NCBI RefSeq assembly: GCF_963678635.1
Contig: NC_087064.1
Location: 58,848,338-58,912,337 of the forward strand
Length of the DNA: 64,000 bases
Origin: Symsagittifera roscoffensis
Taxonomy: Eukaryota; Xenacoelomorpha; Acoela; Convolutidae
Direction: 5' to 3'
The notes beneath the pieces were generated by a model that did no database searches, was not told where the DNA came from, and saw only the letters and a program-made list of their open reading frames with translations. Within the stretch, counting starts at the first letter, position 1; each line of letters begins with the position of its first letter. Position numbers and translations under genes: made by a program. Below are positions 45,942-55,423 of this stretch, one piece after another.

Positions 45942-48899
45942 TTAGCATATGCTCAGATAGTATTTTTTATGTAAGTAAACTTCTATGTCAGTCTCTGAAA
46001 ATATCACATGTACAAGTGCGTACAACTCTCTCGGATGTAGCTTTCCCCTATTAGGATCGTATACTGGCAACGAGAGAGAGGTCACACCTCTCTCAACCAG
46101 GAAATCCCTAAGTCGAGTCAAGGCCAATACCAAGCTCTCCGGATTCACGTGTTGCCTATCAGTAGCTTTCGTAACCAAAAAACACAAATATTTCCCTGGT
46201 ATCTGTGATGCGACAGGGGGCAGCGCTATCATCCCTCCCACACCAGGCCTCTGCTTCCACAAAAACTCGATATTTTTATACTCTCTCTTGAAGTCAGCCG
46301 CTAGTGCTGTTTTGAAGCTTACGTCCGCGGTTATCGCTATGGCGCACGTGCGTTCCGTGAGTATGAAATTGCTGTCCGTTATGACGATATTGTTCGAATA
46401 ATGGTTCGGTAGATCAAAATGCGATTCAAAGATTCGCCCAAAAGGCGGTGTTTTAGCGTTCTCACCCTCTGTCTCTAGTTCTCCGGTTTCTCTTGCCGAT
46501 TTCAACTTTTTTATTATCAGATTTTCGGTGTGGGTGAGTCCTTCCCCCACTCCCCTGACAAAAATATCCATCGACGTCCCCGTCGATCGCCCAAAGTCTA
46601 GGAGATCGAGGTTGGATTGTGGAACATGTAGAGGACCATCTGGGGCGACCCAGTTGGACTCGGTATTGTCATGACTGATGTATTTGGCGCCGTCTCTATC
46701 GACGTCCTGAATCGTCAGGATCGTCTCTTTTGGATCTGTCGGCAGATCATGGAGCCATTCGAGCACGTGCAAGTTTGTTAGTTCTTGCTCATGAGTCTGT
46801 TCTGCTTCTGGTTCGAACTCCACTTCCGGTTCTGATCGATCGTCGATCCAATCTTGATCCATATCGTTCACAAGGTCGATTTCTTCTAGCATCGCCACTT
46901 CGTCCAGTCCCACCAGCGAGTCCATGACATCACTTACTACTATCCTGTCTACAACGAAGTCCTCGCCGTACGGATTGTATTTCTTCTGGTTTTTTCCTCT
47001 CTTGCTTTGGCGTGTTTCCATAGTGAGAGGAAAGTCAGGCTGTATTCCTTTGTCAATTTCGGTTTGTTCCGGGCAGTCCCAGTCTTCTTCGGCATAAGGT
47101 AGAGTTTCATCGTCCACCTCTACTCGCTCGGTCAACTCGAGATCCAGTGGTAGATCGCAATTGTCCACCACCTCATTCCCGTCGTTCTTGTCGCGAGTAC
47201 CCCTTTCATTCACTTCACAAGCAGGATCCACTATCAAATAGTCTCCCTCTTGCATGTCCGCTGGGATGCACCAATCCTCTGACGAGGCATTGTGTGGTTT
47301 GATGTTCTCGTAATGAGCTGCTCTTCCAGTGCTCAATCGATAAAAACGACCTCCTTGGTGCACCTCTGTTATCTGAAATGGACCACGCCATTTCTTTAAT
47401 AATTTCTTGGTTCCTTTTGGTGGATTCACTTCCTGGAACACCCAGACGTAGTCGCCAACTGAGTAGGCCTTCGCATCAGCTGTCCTTTTGTCAAACCTCC
47501 TTTTTTGTCTAATCTGCGCCTGTTGCGTATTCCTCCTGCATAAGTCATTGAGGTCCTGCTGTCTTCTAATAACATCCCGCACGTACGTTTGCGGTGCTGT
47601 CCTCTTCCCCTCATATTCAGGGTAGAAAAACGTCAACGGGAGCGCTTTTTCATGACCCGTTAACATCATGTGCGGACTTATTCCCGTGGTGGAATGCTCC
47701 GTGCTGTTGTAAGCACCCATCACTTGCGGCAGGTGCTTGTCCCAATCATCCATGTAACGCGAGCAATAGACTCTCAGCATGGATACCAGTGTGCGATTTT
47801 GCCTCTCAACTAGGCCATTCGTTTGCGGGTGATAAGTGGTCGAGTGGGCCTGCGCTACCTGCGACCTTTTCATCAACTCCTTCGTAAGATCGCCCACGAA
47901 TGCTTTGCCATTTTCCGATTGGAACGTGATGGGGCAGCCATGCCTCGCTATCCACACATTTATCAAATGATCGCATGTTTCTTCCGCCGATGCTGTCATG
48001 CAGGGTGCTGCCTCCGCATACTTCGTAAAATGGTCGATCATTACCAGCACCTGATTATAGCCCGTTGCTGTCATACAGATTTTCTGATGATCAATTTGCA
48101 CCACTTCGTTGAAACCTGACGACTCTATTGACTGTAGGGGGAACCTTAGCTTCCTGGGATCCTTCGCCTGCTGACATGACAGGCATGCTGCGATCCACTT
48201 CTCACAAGCCTTCTTCAATCTCGGCCATTCGAATCGTTTCTGTATCCTGTTATACACTTTGTCCACGCCTTGATGGCCCATCTGATCATGTGAGCGAAAG
48301 AGCAATTCGGTCTGGTACAGCTGTGGTAACACTATTGAATTGTATTTATAGAGGACCTTGTCCTCCTCTTTCCGTTTGCAGGCTACAATTCCGTCCTTGT
48401 TCAGGTACAACAAGTCGTTTCGCTTCAGGTAGAATTGCTTCAGGATTTTGTAGCTGTCTTCTTCCAAATCTCCCTTGTCAGGTGCTCCATTCTCGATCCA
48501 TCTCTTCAGACTGCTCGTCATTCTATCATTTCGTTGAGCCCTTAGGAGATCCGACAGCCTGTACCTGTCTTTCAAATACGTCTTCACCACGTTCATTTGC
48601 CCACTCATTATTTCCGGAGCATGAGCATCGTCCATCAGCTTGACACACCATATCTTTTTCAAAGGCGTGGCTTCCTGCACAGATGGTTCCAGATTGGTAC
48701 GGACGACCGTACCATGTGGCAGCAATCTGGTTGGGCGTTTCGGAACTGCTATCAGCTCGAGCTCGTCCGCGGCATTATCTACCACAGTGCCCTCTTCATC
48801 TGAGGTGTATCTGTCCCTGTCTGGATCCTGATGTGTTTCTCGGTCCAGCCCACGCTGCTTCCAGTCTACCAATAAGGAGTGGATTGCGATCTCTGACAT
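45942..48899 (-). CDS. Element 1 integrase with C-terminal macro domain, 985 aa
   Basis: Residues 200-245 are the HHCC zinc region (H204, H209, C239, C242). The core has D270 (QIDHQK), Glu329 in QSENGKAF where Asp is expected, and E365 in GLVERQN, with the standard 35-residue spacing. Residues 480-545 are a GPY-like module (VGDYVWVF, KKWRGPFQI). An acidic linker and a conserved block (GTSMDIFVRGVGEGLTHTENL, 773-795) follow. Residues 836-985 look like a macro domain of the OARD1/TARG1 class: AIAITADVSFKTALAADFKREY, VGGMIAL, KYLCFLVTKAT, an ALTRLRDFLVERGVTSLSLP helix-strand and ALVHVIFSETDIEVYL. Such domains bind or remove ADP-ribose. The frame overlaps the RT frame by 34 nt in a different phase. 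Confidence 0.9.
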   Translation of the reverse strand: MSEIAIHSLLVDWKQRGLDRETHQDPDRDRYTSDEEGTVVDNAADELELIAVPKRPTRLLPHGTVVRTNLEPSVQEATPLKKIWCVKLMDDAHAPEIMSGQMNVVKTYLKDRYRLSDLLRAQRNDRMTSSLKRWIENGAPDKGDLEEDSYKILKQFYLKRNDLLYLNKDGIVACKRKEEDKVLYKYNSIVLPQLYQTELLFRSHDQMGHQGVDKVYNRIQKRFEWPRLKKACEKWIAACLSCQQAKDPRKLRFPLQSIESSGFNEVVQIDHQKICMTATGYNQVLVMIDHFTKYAEAAPCMTASAEETCDHLINVWIARHGCPITFQSENGKAFVGDLTKELMKRSQVAQAHSTTYHPQTNGLVERQNRTLVSMLRVYCSRYMDDWDKHLPQVMGAYNSTEHSTTGISPHMMLTGHEKALPLTFFYPEYEGKRTAPQTYVRDVIRRQQDLNDLCRRNTQQAQIRQKRRFDKRTADAKAYSVGDYVWVFQEVNPPKGTKKLLKKWRGPFQITEVHQGGRFYRLSTGRAAHYENIKPHNASSEDWCIPADMQEGDYLIVDPACEVNERGTRDKNDGNEVVDNCDLPLDLELTERVEVDDETLPYAEEDWDCPEQTEIDKGIQPDFPLTMETRQSKRGKNQKKYNPYGEDFVVDRIVVSDVMDSLVGLDEVAMLEEIDLVNDMDQDWIDDRSEPEVEFEPEAEQTHEQELTNLHVLEWLHDLPTDPKETILTIQDVDRDGAKYISHDNTESNWVAPDGPLHVPQSNLDLLDFGRSTGTSMDIFVRGVGEGLTHTENLIIKKLKSARETGELETEGENAKTPPFGRIFESHFDLPNHYSNNIVITDSNFILTERTCAIAITADVSFKTALAADFKREYKNIEFLWKQRPGVGGMIALPPVASQIPGKYLCFLVTKATDRQHVNPESLVLALTRLRDFLVERGVTSLSLPVYDPNRGKLHPRELYALVHVIFSETDIEVYLHKKYYLSIC

Positions 48900-51055
48900 A
48901 TCGGAATTGGAAGTTGTTTCAGACGTGTTGTCCAGGACTGGGGCCTCGAGTCAACACTTGAGTCGACTGATTTCCCAACATCATATTCCAAGTTGTCTGA
49001 GATGTTTCTCGACTCCCCGGACAAAACTCTGTCCATCGGTCGCTTTGAACCCGACTCCCCGGACAAAATTCTGCCCCTAGGTGGTCTAGTCCACCTCTCC
49101 CCGGTCAAGTCGTCCTGCACGGGCTCAAAGGTGTCTGACTCCTCAGACGAGTCGTCCTTGACTGGCTCGAAGGTATCAGACTCCCCGGACATTGTCTCGT
49201 CCACGGACGAACAATCTGGGCTCGGCTCGTATTCCTCTTTTGCATCCGTGAAGTGCACTCTCCTCGTGAAGCTAGATTTCGACCTGATCCTGACTTCCTC
49301 AGCAGTTTGGTTCTGCTTCAGTGTTCCATATTCAGTGAACGAAGTTCTCAACAAGACTTCCTTCGGCATCGAGCTCACCAGCTGGTTGACAATCGACCTG
49401 CAGTCCCGTTCAACGCCTCGGCTGCGGATGGACACTGGCCTCTTCTCTGTTCTCTCGGTGACAGTCAACCGCTGCATGGTCTCCATCCATTCACGATCAT
49501 GCCTATCCACTTCCCTGTCCAACAAGTCACGGAGTTTTCCCATGACGTCCGGCGCCACGTTAACCGTCCTGTTCAATAGAGCCACACTGTTTATACCCAG
49601 CCTGGTTAGTTCTTGCTGTACCAAGTTGGATCGGACTAGCAGATCCAACGGAACGGGCTCGCCTCTGGCTAAAAGCTTTATTTCCGCGGCTGTCTCCACT
49701 GGAAGGTCAGGGTGTCCAGGTATAGGATGTCCTGATTTGTCTAACCACCTAGTAAGTGGCAGCTTGTCGTAGGTTTCTTTGTCCAGAAAGGAAAACCCGT
49801 CTTTGATCTCTGATTGGTTAGCCTGCTTCTCCTCGAGTCGCTCATAAAATTCTGTCTTTTTACTGTGACTATCTGCGTTCTGGTGCTTGTTACGAGTACG
49901 GTGCTCTATGATCATGTGGTATCCATCCAGGCGCACGATCCAACGACCAATATAGCTTTGGTCCATCGAATAGGTTTTCAGCCAGGCAAGGGCACGGTTA
50001 TCCACACGTAACTTGAAGGGAGCACTCCCCAGGTAGGCCCTGTATTTTTCCACGAACGTGATCACAGCAAACATCTCCGCTTTTGGTGCGCCGTACTTCA
50101 TCTCAGTATCACTCAGGACTTTACTTCCATAAGCTATCGGACGAAGAACCGTTCTCCCGTTCCACTCCTGCTCTTGGTGAAGTATGCCCGATATCGCAAC
50201 CACTGATGCATCCGTGTCCAGCACGAACATCCCCTTCTCTGTTGGCATGCCGAGGACCGGCGCCTCGCAAAGTTCACGCTTGATGTTTTCAAATGAAACT
50301 TGTGCCTCATCAGTCCAGGTGAACTTTTTGCCCTTGTTTCTCATCAACCTCTGCATGGGGTATATCTTGTCAGCATACCCCTTGATGAACTCTCGATAAT
50401 AATTTGCGAATCCCAGAAAACTCATCAGCTGTGTATCTGTTTTAGGTGCCTTCCAGGTCAGCACCGCTTCAACCGCTTCGGGATCTGGTCTCACTCCATG
50501 TTTGTCAACCAGGCGGCCCAGATACTTTATGGAATCCCTGAGGATTTCACACTTAGAGGGTTTACATTTCAGACCAGCCTGCTTCATGCAAGAAAACACC
50601 TCCTCCAACCTCTCTATGTGGTCTTCCAAGGTTGGTGTTGCAATCACGACATCATCGACATAACACATGATGAGATTCCCGTATTTCTTAGTGACGCTCG
50701 TGAGTGCCTGGGCCATCAGTCGCTGGAATGTGGCCGTCGCGTTACACAATCCGAATGGCATCCTCTTCCACTGGAACAGTCCCAGCTCACACGCGAAGCC
50801 TGTTTTCTCTCGATCTTGCTTTCTGAGTGGCACTTGCCAGAATGCAGAGCCCAAATCCAACGTCGTGAAGAACTTCGCGTCTCCCAGCTTGGATAGGCTC
50901 TCATCGATGCGGGGAATCGGGTATGCGTCCTTTATAGTCACTGCGTTCAGATAACGGAAATCACAACAAAATCTGAGTTGTCCCCCTTTCTTTTTCGCCA
51001 TGACCACGCCACAAGCCCATGGGGACTTCGACGGCTCGATCATGTCGTACTCCAT
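48866..51055 (-). CDS. Element 1 reverse transcriptase-RNase H, 729 aa
   Basis: RT blocks in order: LRFCCDFRYLN, PIPRIDE, TLDLGSAFWQVPL (D67), QWKRMPFGLCNATATFQRLM, CYVDDVV (D134, D135), KYLGRLVDKHGVRPDP. RNase H: VLDTDASVVAISG (D280), AEMFAV (E327), VDNRALAWLK (D352) and HQNADSHSKK (D395). The final 330 residues form an acidic linker with repeated SGES units towards integrase. The frame continues in phase from Gag-Pro across a TAA at 51056-51058, where Element 2 has a Leu codon. The first ATG directly follows that TAA, but it lies inside the conserved N-terminal RT region, so a protein starting there would be slightly truncated. Confidence 0.9.
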   Translation of the reverse strand: MEYDMIEPSKSPWACGVVMAKKKGGQLRFCCDFRYLNAVTIKDAYPIPRIDESLSKLGDAKFFTTLDLGSAFWQVPLRKQDREKTGFACELGLFQWKRMPFGLCNATATFQRLMAQALTSVTKKYGNLIMCYVDDVVIATPTLEDHIERLEEVFSCMKQAGLKCKPSKCEILRDSIKYLGRLVDKHGVRPDPEAVEAVLTWKAPKTDTQLMSFLGFANYYREFIKGYADKIYPMQRLMRNKGKKFTWTDEAQVSFENIKRELCEAPVLGMPTEKGMFVLDTDASVVAISGILHQEQEWNGRTVLRPIAYGSKVLSDTEMKYGAPKAEMFAVITFVEKYRAYLGSAPFKLRVDNRALAWLKTYSMDQSYIGRWIVRLDGYHMIIEHRTRNKHQNADSHSKKTEFYERLEEKQANQSEIKDGFSFLDKETYDKLPLTRWLDKSGHPIPGHPDLPVETAAEIKLLARGEPVPLDLLVRSNLVQQELTRLGINSVALLNRTVNVAPDVMGKLRDLLDREVDRHDREWMETMQRLTVTERTEKRPVSIRSRGVERDCRSIVNQLVSSMPKEVLLRTSFTEYGTLKQNQTAEEVRIRSKSSFTRRVHFTDAKEEYEPSPDCSSVDETMSGESDTFEPVKDDSSEESDTFEPVQDDLTGERWTRPPRGRILSGESGSKRPMDRVLSGESRNISDNLEYDVGKSVDSSVDSRPQSWTTRLKQLPIPICQRSQSTPYW
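49012..49190 (-). promoter_or_regulatory. Internal copies of the polypurine-tract core
   Basis: The plus-strand 13-mer ACTCCCCGGACAA occurs at 49012-49024 and 49054-49066, and its first 11 bases at 49180-49190. The 3' polypurine region has the identical 13-mer at 35873-35885. In protein these encode repeated LSGES. A central plus-strand primer is possible. Confidence 0.5.
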
Positions 51056-54000
51056 TTACATCTCGATTTCCTTCCTACACGCTTCTGACTTGTTTGGGGT
51101 CATTCTTCTCGCCCCTTCCCTATGAGGTACCGAGCCCTCTTCTATCTCAATCTCGTGCTCTACAAAATTGCAACAACCTATGTCAGCCTTATGCTTCGAA
51201 AAAACGTCTGCGTTCCGATTTAGCACCGCCCTGGTCGAATCTAGTTCCTTGTCTGATATTTTACCCTTCAGATGTTCTATTTCAGGTAGGACTGGTTTAT
51301 TTACTGCTAACTCTGCCTCCGTCGGTCTCTCAAGGAAGTTGGAACAACTAGACAGCCCATCATCTGTTTCCGACTTCATTGAAAACAATTTCCTCGAAGA
51401 TTTCAATTCATTCACTCTTTTCATTATACATTCTTGGTTCGCATGCAATGGACATTTAGTTACATCAAACTTTTTCAAGTTCTCCACACTCTGAAAGTCT
51501 GTGTTCAGAGGCAAAGCGTAGCCAAGTTTCTTTCCCTTCTGTATTGTCACTGTTGTTGCTTCTGTGTTCAATAACACACTCACACACAGTCCGCTCTGAG
51601 TGAGTGAGAAGCTTCTTCCTAAAATAGCCGAGCTTTTACTGTTTGGATTTGGTACCAGACACACCTGTCTGTCATTGCTGAGTTCATTCAAGCTCCTCAT
51701 CCTGAACGTCGCTACTACGGCTTGGTTTGGTTTTAATCTAACTTTTCGATCCAGAAAAATCGGCACCTTGGCCTGGTTAATTAAGATCTTATTAAGGGGT
51801 TTTTTCTCATACTTTCTCTCAGGATCCTTGATCCTAATCAATCCGTCATTGAGATCGATCGTGACGTCAAAGTTGCGAACGAAATCCCTTCCTAAGATGA
51901 ACTGATCGGATTCGTCCAAATTCTCTACTACTAGGAAGCTCATCCAAAGATGTCTTCCTCCGAGCTGCAGTGAAATGATCGGGGTTCGTCCGGTGACATA
52001 GATCGCTCCCTGATTGGCAGCTGCCAGCCTGATGTTGGTCGGTATGAGATCCGACCTTTCGAAACCCATATCAGTCCAAGTTTTGACTGGCATGACACTA
52101 ACCACTGCTCCCGTGTCTAACAATCCCTTTACTGAAAGTTGTCTGCCTTGCACGTCCAGAACGTGTGCGGCCAGATCGGCCTCACAACCAATATGCACCG
52201 CATCTTGTTCGAGCATCGCGTTGTGTCCGATTCGTCTAACCTTCAGCTCCTCTTGACCAATGTATATCCGGCCAATCTGATCGTTCGCATCAGTTATGTG
52301 AGCTTTCGTGTAGATATTGATGCCATCTACATTCATCAGGATCGGGTAAGGGCCATGGACATCGATATAATGTCCGCCCACTTTCATCAGCCTCGGACCT
52401 CCCGTTGTGAGCAGCGCTCGCACTGCCCTGGAGTCCAGTTTGGGATCCCTCTCCTTCAGGTAGTCGGCATAGATGTCCAGGTGGACTAGTGTAATCTCGG
52501 ATGGTTCACTCAAGTTCTTGACCACCTGGTGCCCTGCGACTGAGATGATGGACATTATTTTGGTCCCCGCCTTCGTCATGCCGAAAGTCTTACCAGATAT
52601 AACGTTAAGTTTTAGTCCCTGTTTCTTGGGTTCCTCTTTGTCTTCTACTTTTGTCGTTTTACACAGGACATTAAGATTTTCCCGAAGATCTGTGCTCTCC
52701 AGCTCCGACCTTACCCATTGCTCCACTTCTTTCGTGGCTAGGTCCTGTTTGACATTCTGCAGCGCTGTCCTTGCCGACAGGCCGTAATCCACCTTCAGTG
52801 GGCTAGTCGACTCTGCTTCGAGGTTCGAGGCTACCACCTCGTCAGGCCATGTCTTAACCTTTTTGGTCGTGAGGGTGCTCGGTGTCGTCTCCTTTCGCCG
52901 AGATTCAGCCTCGTTCATCAGACGTGCTCGACTGGCCTTGACACCCGAAAGCGCCTCTTCGTGGCGGGGATGTTTCGCGTCCGCTACTGCGTCCCAAAAT
53001 TGAGTACAATCCGACTTGAAGTGTCCCTCCAAATTACAGAAGAAACACCTCGGACCATATTTCATGATGAGCCCTCTGACGTACTCTTCATGATCCTCGT
53101 CGGTCGCGTCGGCGTCCTCGAGAAAGTAGCCTATGGCCTTCATGTTCTGTTTGTATGCAGAACACGCGGAAACGTGATGGTCCATCGAACCACAATTCGC
53201 ACACGACCTCCTCTTGTCCATGTCATCGCGAGGTTTGTACCAACTGGAATTCGCACCAGTGTTTGTCCCGCTATAGTTGCCATAATTGCTGTAACGGTTT
53301 TGCGCCCTTGGTTTTATGAGTAAATACTCGCGTGACTTCATACGCAAGTCGTCAGGCGTGGGTACCTGGTCAAGCGACAGGGTGAAGTGAGTGGCCAGCA
53401 TCGTCTTCAATTCCTCACTCCTTACTCCATCCATGAACTTCGAAGCAATCACCAAGTTTCGCTCGGATATTCTCTCATCCGGGTTGCTTCTCCTCCTGAG
53501 CAATTCAAGGTCATCCAAGAATTTATCTTTTGATTCTTCATCTCTCTGACGCCTCTTCTCGAACTTCACCATAGCCTGGTGCCCTTGTACTCCAGAGCCG
53601 AAACGATTCAGCAGGATGTCGAATATCTTGCGAGCGCTGTCTCTCTCATTGGCTCTTTTCGCCATTACACAATTTAATGCAGTACCCTCCAGGTTGCTCG
53701 TCAGCGCGCTGCACTCTTGTTTCTTTGAGAGATTCTCTTCCTCAAAGTGTAACTTCATCACCTCTATCCAAGTATCAATGCAGCCGTCCGACTCGTCTTT
53801 ATATGACTTCGGCTTTTTCAGTGTTCTTCTTGACCTCTCTCCTCTCTCGGTTGACTTCGAGAGCTTGGTGATGAATGTTTCAAGAGATCTGTTTAGAGGC
53901 TCAAACATCGAGGCATACATCGTTGTGTCTTGTGAGACTGTAGTCAGATCTGGTACTGAACTGACTTGTGGCACGGTTGGCAATCTTGTCTCCGGGGTGG

Positions 54001-55423
54001 CATCTGCCTCTGGCGGGACTGGATTCGTCCAGCCAGGCCTCTGCGGGGCTGCCCTTGGCCGCTCCTTGTTTCTATGCTCGTAGTTCGTTCTCGAGCCTTG
54101 CTGGGCTCTGGCACTGTTGCCCGTACCATCTCCAACATTCGCATGGCGTGAGCGCTCCCTTGAGTTGGAATGCTCCTGCCAACTACTCCCATTCAGGATC
54201 GCGTCAAGCTTCCGCATCATTAAGTCAGACTTTGCATCTAACCTTTTCTCCAGGCTAGTCATCGTGTGGGCGTAGGTACTATCATGATCGTTCAACAATC
54301 GTTCGATCTCCCTGGTCATCCTAGCCTCTCTTTCGTATGACTCCTTATTTGCCTGTGCCAGGCTCTCCGCCAGGCATTGATCGGTGTTGCGAATCAACTG
54401 AGCCTGATCAACCCTCGCCTGCGACTTCACGTGCGTTAGTTCATCTCTCAGATTCTCTTGACCCTTGTGGGCTCTCTCATCAACCTGATCTATTCTTTTA
54501 GTCATGTCCCGTCTCAGTTCATCCAGACCATTCATTACGCCAGCGAACATGTCACTTATGTCACCAGTGGCCCCAAATGACGGGGTTAGTCCCAGAGTAG
54601 ATGAGGTCAACTGCGGCTGCAGCCTGGTGCTTGATGACGCACCGCCATTTTGCTTGCTCATGGACGTCATTAATCTGTCGAAGGTCGATGACGCTCCCAT
54701 CGTTATCCCATCTGACATGGGCCTGGTCGGCGAGGCTGATAACGCCTTCCCGTTCTTATCGTTCCTTGGGCACGGTGTGAAGTTCACATCCGGATGGGAT
54801 GTCTCCGGGTAGTCATAACTGGAAGTTAAACCTACAGTTGGTAGTGACGCCATGCGCTCGTCGTACAATGACTTCCAACTCTTCTTGGCCTTCGAACCCG
54901 GTTGTTCTTCACTCGGGCTTATACTCGACATCATTGCATTGTTGCTCTGCTTGGCCAGGGATGAGTGGGTACTAGCCGAATGTGAGTATTCTCCCCTCCA
55001 CCTGTGACTCTTGGTCTCCGATTTGGACATTCCTTTGAATAAGACTTCCTCTCGCGGCTCGACCTCGGAACGCTCCGAGGTCTCCTCCGTCCTCTCGACT
55101 TCCTCCCGCTCGAGGTCCTCGCTCGGCTCAAAGTCGGGTCGAATGAGCGTCTGTTCTCCCTCGTCAAAGGGGTCCACAAGCGTTTCGCTCGCGGTTCCGG
55201 TTTCGGCGCTCCGCCTTTGATCGCCATCGATGTTTTTCTCGCTCCTCAATCTCATTTCGCTCACTGAAAGATCAGGTTGACCTTTAGTCGATTCGTTTTC
55301 GGCAAACACGTCAGAGGCGCTGCTAAATGAGGACTGGCTACGCCTAGTTTTAAATTTTCGCGTGCTGCCTTTACTCAGCCTGGGAATCTTAGTAGTCGAT
55401 CCTAACGAGTCCCTGCGCTGCAT
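51056..55423 (-). CDS. Element 1 Gag-protease, 1455 aa
   Basis: ATG at 55421-55423. The N-terminal 250 residues are charged and low-complexity, and a long coiled coil lies at about 290-400. A Ty3-type capsid domain follows at about 520-700 (ESDGCIDTWIEVMKLHFEEE, LEGTALNCV, FEKRRQRDEES). Two CCHC knuckles lie near residues 741 (CANCGSMDHHVSAC) and 793 (CFFCNLEGHFKSDC). A retropepsin-type protease has LLDTGAVVSVMP near residue 1101 and a DQFILGRDFVRNFDVTIDLN block after it. The frame ends within the RT N-terminus at a TAA. Gag and Pro share one frame, so protease would be made at Gag levels unless processed or regulated otherwise. Confidence 0.9.
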   Translation of the reverse strand: MQRRDSLGSTTKIPRLSKGSTRKFKTRRSQSSFSSASDVFAENESTKGQPDLSVSEMRLRSEKNIDGDQRRSAETGTASETLVDPFDEGEQTLIRPDFEPSEDLEREEVERTEETSERSEVEPREEVLFKGMSKSETKSHRWRGEYSHSASTHSSLAKQSNNAMMSSISPSEEQPGSKAKKSWKSLYDERMASLPTVGLTSSYDYPETSHPDVNFTPCPRNDKNGKALSASPTRPMSDGITMGASSTFDRLMTSMSKQNGGASSSTRLQPQLTSSTLGLTPSFGATGDISDMFAGVMNGLDELRRDMTKRIDQVDERAHKGQENLRDELTHVKSQARVDQAQLIRNTDQCLAESLAQANKESYEREARMTREIERLLNDHDSTYAHTMTSLEKRLDAKSDLMMRKLDAILNGSSWQEHSNSRERSRHANVGDGTGNSARAQQGSRTNYEHRNKERPRAAPQRPGWTNPVPPEADATPETRLPTVPQVSSVPDLTTVSQDTTMYASMFEPLNRSLETFITKLSKSTERGERSRRTLKKPKSYKDESDGCIDTWIEVMKLHFEEENLSKKQECSALTSNLEGTALNCVMAKRANERDSARKIFDILLNRFGSGVQGHQAMVKFEKRRQRDEESKDKFLDDLELLRRRSNPDERISERNLVIASKFMDGVRSEELKTMLATHFTLSLDQVPTPDDLRMKSREYLLIKPRAQNRYSNYGNYSGTNTGANSSWYKPRDDMDKRRSCANCGSMDHHVSACSAYKQNMKAIGYFLEDADATDEDHEEYVRGLIMKYGPRCFFCNLEGHFKSDCTQFWDAVADAKHPRHEEALSGVKASRARLMNEAESRRKETTPSTLTTKKVKTWPDEVVASNLEAESTSPLKVDYGLSARTALQNVKQDLATKEVEQWVRSELESTDLRENLNVLCKTTKVEDKEEPKKQGLKLNVISGKTFGMTKAGTKIMSIISVAGHQVVKNLSEPSEITLVHLDIYADYLKERDPKLDSRAVRALLTTGGPRLMKVGGHYIDVHGPYPILMNVDGINIYTKAHITDANDQIGRIYIGQEELKVRRIGHNAMLEQDAVHIGCEADLAAHVLDVQGRQLSVKGLLDTGAVVSVMPVKTWTDMGFERSDLIPTNIRLAAANQGAIYVTGRTPIISLQLGGRHLWMSFLVVENLDESDQFILGRDFVRNFDVTIDLNDGLIRIKDPERKYEKKPLNKILINQAKVPIFLDRKVRLKPNQAVVATFRMRSLNELSNDRQVCLVPNPNSKSSAILGRSFSLTQSGLCVSVLLNTEATTVTIQKGKKLGYALPLNTDFQSVENLKKFDVTKCPLHANQECIMKRVNELKSSRKLFSMKSETDDGLSSCSNFLERPTEAELAVNKPVLPEIEHLKGKISDKELDSTRAVLNRNADVFSKHKADIGCCNFVEHEIEIEEGSVPHREGARRMTPNKSEACRKEIEM

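Noticed and set aside
53616-54083. Plus-strand frame of 155 codons, and similar ones across 36-55 kb
   Set aside because: Antisense shadows of well-supported minus-strand retrotransposon genes.
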